A program made the position numbers and the translations under genes. Below the pieces are notes generated by a model. It searched no databases, had not been told where the DNA came from, and worked only from the letters and a program-made list of their open reading frames with translations. From NCBI GenBank assembly GCA_016858145.1, contig JAEHOE010000123.1:248001-312000 (forward strand): 64,000 bases of DNA. The letters are read 5' to 3'. Origin of the DNA: Edaphochlamys debaryana. Lineage: Eukaryota; Chlorophyta; Chlorophyceae; Chlamydomonadales. How positions within the stretch are numbered: position 1 is the stretch's first letter; every line of letters begins with the position of its first letter. Positions 24,132-34,288 of this stretch are shown piece after piece.

Positions 24132-24214
24132 GGGGTCGTAGCTCAAATGGTAGAGCGGCCGCTTAGCATCGATTAAGTTGCGGCAGGTAGGGGGATCAAT
24201 GCCCTCCGACTCCA
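24132..24214 (+). tRNA. trnA-AGC: tRNA-Ala (AGC) with a 10-nt intron
   Basis: Full cloverleaf. Acceptor GGGGTCG pairs with CGACTCC (one G-T pair), D stem GCTC/GAGC, anticodon stem GCCGC/GCGGC, anticodon AGC at 24165-24167, T stem GGGGG/CCCTC with one wobble pair, discriminator A at 24214. The anticodon loop is closed only if 10 nt are removed right after the anticodon (24169-24178 or 24170-24179), the standard nuclear tRNA intron place. Box A TAGCTCAAATGG is perfect; box B GGATCAATGCC differs at one base from GGTTCRANNCC. CCA is not encoded, as in eukaryotes. A short CTTTT follows at once and should terminate RNA polymerase III. Confidence 0.93.
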
Positions 24215-25194
24215 CTTTTGCCGATATTGTTCACCCGATCGCCAACCGATCGTGTGTTTCTGCCCAAATACCTTTGCAGAACGTTGCCAGGGCACCATAC
24301 CTTGCTTGCAATGTCTTCCTCGCTGTGGCAGGGGGCCGCTGGATGCAACTCCAAGCTCCAGGGAGGCACGGAACGGGCGAGGCCAGGGCGAGGCACGCAT
24401 CCACTCACCTGCTGGGCCCGCCTAGCACTCTCCTACCACACCTCTTCTGGGAAGAAGCTCGGGAGGCCGGCACAGGGCACAGGCCTTACCCGGGGCTGAG
24501 GGGTGACGAGTGAGGGAGCGGATCTTGCCCGACGCACGACGGCTGTAGCACGTGCACGGGGTAGTCACTGCTGCTGGGGCCAGTGCTTTCAAATGCACGC
24601 CGCTACGTCCCAGGTGCCCACAAGCTGCACCCGTCCAACACTGCAAGCATTCCTGCTCGTAATGACATGGAAAGACCACATATACGACGGGACGCTCATC
24701 AGATACGCCCATCACACCAAGCTCTCAGCGCATGATAACGCTCTCAGCGCCAGCGCGTGCATGGCCCCGGCGCGTCGTCACAGCGCCTTAGCCTCGTGCC
24801 ACCCTGCCTCTGTCCTAGAACATCGCTCGATATCTGCCCCGCGCTCAGCAAGGCCCGGCCCGGCAGCATTTGGGGGCCAACACTGTGTGGAGTGGATCTA
24901 CGACGCCGAATCGCGCACCCACAGATGCGGTGCCTTACGTCTAACAGCTGCTGCAACACATGTCCCCAGCTTCTTCCTATTGCACGCAGCCTGGTCTCTG
25001 CATCATGGGGGGATCGCCTCGCTCGAGCTCTCACAGCTGTGTCTGTACTCGCTTCCCTACCTGCACGCCGGTATCGTGTATGCACATCCGCTGCGCCGCC
25101 CCCTATGTGCCCGTGAAGAGGATCAATGGTTAGAATCGTACGCCCCCAACCGCCTCGAGAGGCGCCATTTGCGGTTGCTGTCAACCGTCAATTG

Positions 25195-28100
25195 CTACCG
25201 ACGGCGGCCAGCCGCGAGCAGCGTAACAGCCGCCGCCGCCGCCGCCGCCGCCGCCGCGGCCCCGGCGTAGTAAACCACGGGGCTGTTGGCGCCCGCCCAC
25301 TTCTGACCGTCGACCACCCACGCCCGCACTCGCTCCACTGCGGCTGCCACCGGCCCCGCTACGCCGGCCGTGGCGGAGGTGGCTGTGCCTTCAGCGGACG
25401 CAGGCTCTGTCGCCGCAGGCGAAGCCGCGGAGACAGCGCTGGCCGGCGGCGGCGCGGCCTTGACGGGCGTCGCCGGCTCCGGCGCAGCCTCCTTGGCGGC
25501 GGCGGCGGCAGCGGCGGCAGCGGAGGAGGCCTCGGGAGAGGGCTGGGCCGGCTTGGCGGCGGCAGCCGCCGGGCCGGGCGCGAGCGCCTCCGTCAGCGCC
25601 GCCTCCGCCGCCGCCACGGCGTGCCCCGCCGCCGCCGCGGCGTCCGCCGCAGCCTTCATCGCGGCCTTGGTCGCGGCGGCGGCGCTGGCGGCGGTGGCGC
25701 TGGCGGCGGCGGCGGCGCTGGCGGCGCGGGAGTTGCCCAGCTCCGCGGCCGCCAGGGTGAGCGGGAAGCGGCCTGCCTCCGGGTCGTGTGCGCCCAGCTG
25801 CAGCAGCACGGCCTCGGCGTCGCACTGCTCAAAGGTGCGGGAGATCTGGAGGAAGGGGGTTGGAAGGGTTAGGAGGGGGGTGGGAGCAGATTCCCCTAGG
25901 CGTCAGTCTCGAGGCCGATGCGCCGGAGATTCGGGCGCAAGTTGTATCTACCCGTGTGCCGAGGGCATGGCGCGGAGGTGATGTGCCTTCCCCCACCTCG
26001 TCGTGGTAGAAGCCGTGGAGAAGCTGATCTTCCCAGGTGCCCATACCAGACAGCCGACCGGTGGCGCGGTACCTGTCTCTTGTCCTGCACCCCTTCAGAC
26101 GCCCTCCACCCCCCCCACCCCTCCCCACCTGCAGCGCCGTGCGCCCGTGCGCGTCCTTTTCCTCCAGCCGCGCCCCCGCCGCCGCCAGCGCCCGCAGCGC
26201 CCCCACGCAGCCAAGGCGCGCAGCGGCGTGCAGCGGCGGCTGACCCGTGGCGCTGTCCACCGCCCCCACCAGGCCTGAGGGGGCGAGGGCGGGAACGATG
26301 AGGGTGAGGACGGGGTCTGTTAGGAAAGGCAGCCGGTTTACGGGAGGGAGGGGCTTGTCCCCCATGTCCCAGACGGGGTTACCGAGAGTGTCCAGACAGG
26401 CCCTCCTCGTTCGGCGACCATCCGTCGAAGTCTGCCTCAGGCGCTGTACCCTTCCTCCTGCCGCTTGCTACCCCCGCTGCCAGTCAGATGTGGCAGCTTC
26501 CCCAAATTTCTCCCCGTCCCTCGCCTTCCCTCCCCTCCCCCTCCCGCCCCCTCCCCTCCCCTCTCAGCTGACCCACCCGGCTTGGCCGCCAGTATCGCCG
26601 CCACGCGCCCCGCATCGTCCGCCGCCACCGCCGCCGCCAGCTCCGCCGTGTCCCCCGCCTCGGCGCTGGGGGCGGACCACACAGCAGAGAGGAGTGAAAG
26701 CGGGTAAAGCAAACACACGCTTCACTGAAAGAGAGGAGAAATGCACGTCAAGGCAGGCACAGCTTCCTTGGAAGGTGGCTGCTTCATGGCATCAAACCAT
26801 CCATGTGACCCGACGTATATCTCCCCAGCTTCCAACCGCCGACAACCGTTTTTTACCGCCGCTTCTAACCGCCGGTCACCTGCGGGCGGTCCACAGCGCC
26901 GCCAGCGCCGGGGCCAGTGCGGAGCCGTCCGGGGCGGCGCAGAGCTGCTCCGTGATCTCGTCACGGCTGAAGTTGGTCAGGCCTGGGGTTGGGGAGTTCG
27001 GAAGCGGAAGGGGGAGTAAGGGACGGGGGGCGCATGGGCGGTGCGGATATGCTGGGATTTGACGGGGATTGACTCAAACACGCTCGAGGTTTCAAGACGC
27101 CCTATGCGCTCAACACACGGTAAGGGTGTCGCCACGCACCGGCTACGCTCCTGTGTGTCCAGCCGGCCCCCTCCCCCGCGAGGGCCCCCCCGGCACTCGC
27201 CTGCGTCGCGGGCCCACTTGTACAGAGTGGCAGCCTTCTCCGCCACCTCGCTGCTCGTGACCCTGGGTGACCGGGGGGGGGGGGGGGAAAGGGCAGGGCA
27301 GGCGGCAGCACCTCACTCAGGGGCCGCCCCGTCTCCTGTTCCAGCGCTTCCAAAGAGCCTCCTCCCGGCACCTGCTCGTCACGCAAACTGGCCATGCAGC
27401 ACTCCCCCCTTTCAACACCACCCTTCCCCGCAAGGGACATGTTTAGCCCTAGCCTCCCCCCAGGTCTCGTACTCGACGGCTGCACGCAGCCCTTCCGCCA
27501 TAAACCCCCAGGTCTCGTACTCGACGGCTGCACGCAGCCCTTCCGCCATAAACCCCCAGGTCTCGTACTCGACGGCTGCACGCAGCCCTTCCGCCATAAA
27601 CCCCCAGGTCTCGTACTCGACGGCTGCACGCAGCCCTTCCGCCATAAACCCCCAGGTCTCGTACTCGACGGCTGCACGCAGCCCTTCCGCCATAAACCCC
27701 CAGGTCTCGTACTCGACGGCTGCACGCAGCCCTTCCGCCATAAACCCCCAGGTCTCGTACTCGATGGGTGCACATAACCCTTCTACCACAACCCCTGGGG
27801 GCTCTCACTTGCTCGGCGCGGAGCCCTTCTTGAAGACTGAGATGCGCCGCTGGTCGGCGATGCCCTCGCTCTGGCACTCGAGCACGCCGCCCAGGCCCGC
27901 GACCGTCACCGTGCTGCGGAGGCGGAGGCGGAGGCGGGGGCGGGGGCGAGGGCGAGGGCGGGGCGAAGTGGATTTGGGCCCGTTCGGAACCGGTTCATGA
28001 GCCCGCGAGACACGTCCCGCCTTGTCCTCACAAGGGGCGGGACCACACCCTGACCCTAACCTAATGCTTCTAGCCTCGGTCCCTGTGCCGTTGGCATGAC

Positions 28101-28856
28101 CGCTGCCCACCCCCTCTCACAGCTGCACTTCCAGCCGCACCTGTGCACGACTGCCCGCTCCTCCTTGGAGAGGGAGGGCGCAAAGTCCAGACGCGAGCCG
28201 GCCGCCCCGTCAGCAGCCACCCCCTTGGCGAACCACTTGAGGAGGTCAGCCACCCCCGCTGCGGACTGCGGGAGCGCGGAGGAGGCGGGGTGGGATTGGG
28301 AGTGAGGGGATGGGATGTTGTCGGAGGCATAGGAAGGCCTGTCATGCAGACCTTTGCAGAGAACATGCCAGATGATTATAAGGGAATGGGCACGGCAGGT
28401 GCGGAGGATGGGGCCTGGTGATGGCAGGGGGCTGACACCGGACGTGAGTGCGGGACGGCGCCAGTGCCTTCGGCGGCCGGTCCCATTCCTTAGGGCCTAG
28501 CCCCTCTCCCACCACTGTAGCGGGCATGGACGCCGGCGCCGGGGTCTCCTCCAGGTCGACGGCAGTGTCCATGTCCGAGGGCAGCTCTGCGGGGCGCAGG
28601 AGGCGGTATGGAATTGCCGATTGCCGAGTGAGGGGTGTGTGTCGGACCAGGCATCGGCCAACTGCCGCCGGGCCCAGGGAGCACCAGGCCGTGTCGAGCG
28701 GAGAAGCGCGCCCTAGCGCGCACCATCATCGGCAGTTGCTGCGTAGAATGGTGGAGGGGCCACGACGGTGAAGCGCAGCGTGGTGAGCGCCGCTGCCGCT
28801 GCCGCCCCCATGCCCGTCACGGGCTTCTTCTTTCGCGCACCGCCCTTACGAGGCAT
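25195..28856 (-). CDS. R3H and ankyrin repeat protein with predicted C-terminal membrane anchor
   Basis: About 519 residues. Exons on the complement: 28856-28724, 28586-28516, 28265-28141, 27913-27809, 27387-27312, 27262-27201, 26982-26880, 26665-26577, 26274-26129, 25845-25195. Basic start MPRKGGARKKKP. R3H domain (single-stranded nucleic acid binding) over exons 3-4: SLSKEERAVVH with the R-xxx-H pair, then GVLECQSEG and RRISVFKKG. Ankyrin repeats in exons 9-10: GQPPLHAAARLGCVGALRAL and DAHGRTALQ. A long Ala-rich linker follows, then VYYAGAAAA...VTLLAAGRRR, which looks like a tail anchor with basic end. Intron 6 has a GC donor (GCGAGT). Exons 5 and 6 do not join in frame as read: intron 5 spans a C-homopolymer, and one base is unaccounted for. 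Function unknown; an RNA-linked adaptor on a membrane is inference. Confidence 0.72.
27461..27796. repeat. 48-bp intronic minisatellite
   Basis: Six virtually identical 48-bp units starting CAGGTCTCGTACTCGACGG and a seventh decayed unit. It lies in intron 4 of the R3H-ankyrin gene. Since 48 is a multiple of 3 and the unit has few stops, five frames stay open across it, which produces several false ORFs. Confidence 0.95.
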
Positions 28857-29284
28857 TGCTAGTGCTGAACTATGGAGTATGGAGTAGTAGTGTATGGAGG
28901 AGCCTGGGCCCTGGTTGATCAAAACAATTATGTGATAGATACACGCGATAGACGGTTGCTATGCAGCTGGACTGTAAAGCTTGATATGTGTGAGGGGTGC
29001 GGCTGCGAAGAGCGTGTTCTGGGCCCCGCTCAATCATCGGCAAGCTGGCACCATCATGCTCACCGTGCGCGCGAGCCTAGCCTACCATTGTGCAAAGATG
29101 ATTCTCACAAACCCGAGCTCTGGCTAGGCCGACGCCGTCGATACCCGCAGCTTGTCGGGATGGACCCCGAGGTAGAGCCAATCGGCTTGGTCCATCTGCT
29201 TGTGCGCGTAAACTTTCATACGCATCAACCGAACGAGGAGGACTCGCCCGAGTCAGGAGAGCCCTCGTTGACCGATGCCGGCGA
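28857..29284. promoter_or_regulatory. Shared divergent promoter region
   Basis: About 430 bp between the ATG of the R3H-ankyrin gene (-) and the chosen ATG of the SNF2 gene (+). It is less GC-rich than its neighbours and contains a repeated GTATGGAG motif at 28871-28900. An ATG at 29161 opens a 60-residue frame (MDPEVEPIGLVHLL...) that could be an upstream exon or uORF. Confidence 0.4.
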
Positions 29285-32200
29285 ATGCGCGCCAAGCGGG
29301 TGCGACTCCAGCACCGCGCCCGGGGCTTACCGAGCAATTTAGGCCGCCCAATCGAGGTTGGAGAGCAACTGGAGGCTCCGTTGCCAATCTGCAGGTCACC
29401 GGGTGGCGGAAGGTGGGCACCAGCACCGGCACGCGCCTCCGACCTCACGCCCCACGGCGCAAGGAGCGAGGAGCTGCTGAGGGCGATTCTGCGCCTGGTG
29501 GGTTAGACACCGGGCGCGCAGGTGGTTCAGGAGGAGGGAGACACGGCGAAGGGTGGAGGGGGCGTACTTCCGGGGCAGAGGGGCGGGGCGGGGCACGACA
29601 TACCCACGGCCCTGACCCTGCTCACCCCCTTGCTGTGGCCCATTCCGCTTGCCAGGAGGCTGCCGGTCGGCTGGCGGCCACACCCCGGCCGCTGCTCACG
29701 CCTCCGGCCTCCTCCCTCGGTCTCGGAGCCCCAGGCCCGGCCGCATGCAGTGACGGGCCGTGCTCGGTCTCAGTCTGCCCCCCGGCAGCCTCGCTCCAGC
29801 CCAGCGTTAGCGCGGGACCAAGCACCAGGTCGGAGATGCCCCCGCAGTCCCCCGGCGCCCCCGGACTGCAGCTGCCGTACGGCGGGCCGCAGCTGCCGTA
29901 CGGCGTGGCTCTGTACGAGGTGCTGGTGGCACTGCCGTACGAGCTCTGGCGGTACGACGCCCGTACCGTTGCGGCCTGGCTGCAGCGAGAGAAGGCCGCG
30001 ACCCGGGTGCTACTGGGGGCGTTGATGCCACTGGAAGGTGCGTGGAACGCAGGTTGGGCAATCCTGGGTGCAGGAATCGACGCGGGCGATCCTGGGGTGG
30101 GGTTGCCGGATGGCAGCAGACCCTTCCGCCCTTTCGTCGCCGGGGTCTGGGGCAAGGCGCTGCACCGCGGCACGCTGCCTACACCTCACCTCTGCCCCAC
30201 ATGCCTGCCCACGTCCTCTACAGACGACGCCACGCTCCCGTGCTCTGAGGCGGCCGCCGGGGCGGCTGAGGCCTCCTCGGCGCCTGGGCCGTCGGCGGCT
30301 CTTGGTCCATCAGCGGTGGCAGCTGGGCCGTCCGGGGCTGCGTGTGGCCCCCCCGGAGTGACGGGGCCCGGTGCTGCCGCGGAGGTGACAGCTGCGGCCG
30401 AGGGTGCTGCCGTGGAGGCCGCTGCTGCCGAGGATGCTGCCGACGCCGCCTACCGCGATGCGCAGCTGCGGAGGGCGGCGGTGCGGCAGGGGGTGGCGGA
30501 GCTGCTGGAGGACCGGGGGCCGGGCGGGGCCGACCGGGAGCGGTACAGGTAGGGAGTCCTTGGGAGGCGGGGGGCGTACAGGGGCGGGTCGTGGCTCCGG
30601 GGGCTGGTGGTGCCTCGTTGCTGGTGGGTGATGGCGGGGGCGCTCGAACCATCCCGGTTCCCTTCCCGACCGCCTCCTCTCGCCTTGGCCCCTTCCCCGG
30701 TCCGCTCCCAGCCTCATCTCGTGCTTCAAGGAGCTGCCCTCAGTCACACAGCGCTACAAGGACCCGCTGCTGCAGGGCCAGCAGCCGCCGCCCCGGGCCC
30801 CGGCCCTTCCAGCCCAGGCCCAGCCGGGCCCAGCGCCAGACGCAGCCCTGGGCACGGTCTCTTCCGAGGGTGAGGGCGCTGTGGAGGGGACCACCGAGGC
30901 CCAGGCCCAGGCCCAGGCCGACGGCGAGGCCCAGGCCCGCGGCTGCCCCCTGCTGGCCCTGCCCACGCACCTGCTGCTGGAGCTGCTGACGAGGCTGGCC
31001 CCGCTGGACCTGGCCCGGCTGAGGGCCACGTGCTCGCAGCTGGCGGCGGCGGGGGACGGCGGCGGGGCTGTGCCGGCGGTGCGTCTGGCGCTGTTCCCGC
31101 ACCAGGTGGGTGGGGCGGCGTGGAGGTGGTGGGGTGGAGGTGGTGGGGGTGCGCCGATCTTCCGATGGGGATGGGAAGGGCGCCGAAAATGGGCATGAGA
31201 GAGCGGGCCGGGCGGGCAGTTCGTGTTCCGTTCGTGTGTCTGGTGGTGATGTGCGGTGGACAAGGTGGCCAGACAGGAAGTGTGCCTCTCATGCGCTGCG
31301 TGCTGCAACCCCTTCTCGCGCTCTTTTCTATCCCCACCCCCGCAGCGCGCCGCCATCTCCTGGATGATCTCTCGCGAGCGCGGCCCCGCACGGACGGGGC
31401 CCGCGCCGGCAGCCGGGCCCCATTTGGCCCACCCCACCCAACGCACCCAGCTGACCAGCGGCGCACGCTCCGTCCAGGGTGGCGACCCGCTCCCGCCGCC
31501 CATGCACCTGCCCAACCCGCTCTACCTCCGCCTCCGCACGGCTGCGGGCGCGCGCGTGTGGGCGCATGCCAACAGCCTCGAGCTGTGGCTGGCGCCGCCG
31601 CCGCCGCACGCACAGCAGGCACAGCAGGCCTCACAGGCACAGCAGGCACAGCACGCCCCACAGGCACAGCAGGCGTCACAAGCAGCGCCCGGGCACGGTT
31701 CAGAGGCGCAAGGCCCGGCCGGGGATCAAGGCGGAGCCCAGGGCGGGGGCGAGCGGCCCGGTCGCGGCGAGTGGGGCCGGGGCACGGGCCCGCCCCCCGA
31801 CCACTGGGTGCCCCACGTGCGGGGCGGGTTCTTCTGCGACGAGCCGGTGGGTGGGGTGGGGTGAGGTGGGGCAGGTCGTGGGGGATGAGCTGGTGGCATG
31901 GGGCCATGAGGGATGGGGCGATGGCACGGGGCACCCTGGCAACGGTACATACCTGTGGGTGTAAGCCAACTGCAGGTCATGGCGGACAGGGTGGTGGCAT
32001 GGGGCTGGCGGGGGGCTGGCAGGGGGCGCGGAGCGTGCACAGGAGATACGAGGGATTCGGCACGGGTGGCATTGGTTTTGCGGCACCCATGATGCGTCTG
32101 GGCGCATTGTGCTCCTACCCCTCCAACGCCTCTTTCCTCCTCTCCACCGCCCAGGCCCTGGGCACTCGCACAACCCGTGCTCTCTGTTGCTTCGCTTCCT

Positions 32201-34255
32201 CAATAGTCTGACGCTCTCCGTCATAACCCGAATCTCTGTCCTCCTCTCCACCGCCCAGGGCCTCGGCAAGACCGTCACTGCCCTCTCGCTGGTGCTCAAA
32301 ACGCTGGGCCAGCTGCCCGCGCCGCCGCCGGGCGCCGTGGTTACGTGGACCACCAACGCCCAGGGCCGGCGCGTGGGTTTCTACACGGGCGGCGACGCAT
32401 CGGGGGCGGCGTCGGCAGCGGCAACGCCGGCCTCGCCCGGCGGAGAGGGCAGGCGCACGCGCCGCAGCGCCGCTGCAGCGGCGGCGGTGGCGCAGGCGCA
32501 GGCGGCGGCCTTGGCTGCAGAGCAGGAGGGCGTCGAGGCCCAGGCCCAGGCCCAGGCCCAGGCCCAGGCGGCAGCGGGGGTCAAGGTGGAGGAGGGGCTC
32601 GAGGCTGAGGCAATGGCGGGGGTGCAGGCGCCAAGGGGGCCCTTGGCGTCGCCCAGGGCAAAGCGGAAAGCGGCAGCGGCAGGGGCCAAGGTCGAGGGGG
32701 CGCCGGCGGCGGCGGCGGTGAAGGGTGAGGATCGGGGCACCGCGGAAGCCCAAGAGGCGTCCCCAACCACCGCCAGGGCACGCCTCACGAAGGCAGGGAT
32801 TGCGGCGGCGCGCGCTGCTGCCCAGGCCGCCCGCCTGGCCTCCACCTCGGCGGTCGGGGCGGACACCGGCACCGCGGGCGCCGCAGCCTGTGCCGGGACG
32901 TCAGCGCCGGAATCTCCAACGGCGGCTGCGGCCCAAGGGCGGCTGACTAAGTCGCGTGTGGCGGCCGCGCGGACCACGGCCAGGCGGGGCCCGGGCACGG
33001 CCGCCCATGCGGGACCCTCGCCGGGCCCTCTGCTATCGCAAGCGGGCGATTCCTTCGAGGCTCCAAAAGTGCCTCTTGAGCCAGGTCCGGGGGAGGTAGT
33101 GATAGCAGCATCCCTGGCGGCGGCGGACGTGAAGGCCGAGCCTGGAGCTGAGGACGGACCCGTGCCCGCCCCTGCAGTGGCAGCGGAGCTGGGAGCGGCC
33201 GGGAGCTGCCTGGTGGTTGCAGCTGCGGGGCCGGGCGCCTGCCTGGGGTCCCTCGGCAATGGGCCACTCCCGCAGCCCAGCAGTGACCTAGACGTAAACG
33301 GGCCGCCGCCGTGCCTCTTGGCGGCAGAGGTCAAGCTCGCGCATGCTGACTCGGCGTGCCCCGCCCACCCCGCGCCCGGGCCTGGCCCGGCTCCTGCGCC
33401 CATGTCCGACGGGGCCCCCTGGCCCGCACACACCGCCCCAGCCTGCAACGGCGTCAACGGGCATCTGAACGGTCACCTGAACGGGCTCATGAACGGGCAT
33501 GCAGTCGTAACGGCCACCAACGGGCAGACGTGGCTGACAGCGCAGCTTGCGCTACAAAACCTCCTCCCAACGCCCAGCCACGTGGGCACGCCGCAGCTGC
33601 CCAACGGCCCAACCGCCGCCGCCTCGAACGGGGACGCGAACGGCCCAACCGCTGCCGCTGGCGGCCACCCACAGGCGGCGGGGCAGCTGCACGGCTCGGC
33701 CTGGGCAGGCCTGGCCCAGGGCCCTGCAGCAGCGGTCGCCAACGGAGGGCCGCACGCAATGGCCGTCTTCCCTCGGCGACCGCCGGGACCAGTGCCGTGC
33801 CCCGCTGGCCTAGGGCTGTCGTCAGACTTCGTCTCTGTTCAGGGCGTGCTCGCGGCCCTACCGGTCCCTCAGGCCCTGACGGGCCCACAGCAGGCCCTCA
33901 ACGGGCCGTGGCAGCCGCCGCCCCACCTGCTCGCTCAGGTGCAGCTTGCCGCAATGCAAGCCCAGGCCCAGGCCCAGGCCCAGGCCCAGGCCCAGGCCCA
34001 GGCTCAGGCCCAGGCAACCGTGCAGGCGTGTGGCTTTGGGCTTTTTGCGGGGCACCCGGAGCCGGCGGCGGCGGTGCAGGGCGTGCCGGCACCTGAGCCC
34101 GCTCAGGAGCCGGCAGCTGTGGCGGCACAGGTAGGATCGGCCCTAGGGCAAGGACAGGCTCCAGCCGCAAGAGCGGGGCCGGGGCCGGCGCTGGGGCAGG
34201 TGCAGGCTCCCGGGAGGAAGCGAGTGCGCTTCGCTGACGACTCGGATGCCGCTGA

Positions 34256-34288
<33 letters not shown>

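Larger units (their letters stand above)
22285..25194. other. Gene-poor spacer with hairpin, repeat pair and tRNA
   Basis: Apart from the 3' UTR of scramblase copy 3, the hairpin at 22992-23047, the repeat pair at 23350-24095 and the tRNA at 24132-24214, I see no gene. The about 950 nt from 24215 to 25194 are probably the 3' UTR of the R3H-ankyrin gene (complement) plus spacer. The open frame on the + strand there looks accidental. Confidence 0.5.

Noticed and set aside
24503..25270. 255-residue ORF on the + strand ending in poly-Ala
   Set aside because: It overlaps the 3' flank and the last exon of the R3H-ankyrin gene in antisense; no recognisable domain.
27461..27796. Regular repeat array considered as CRISPR
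   Set aside because: Units are head-to-tail 48-bp copies without variable spacers, in a nuclear intron of a eukaryote.
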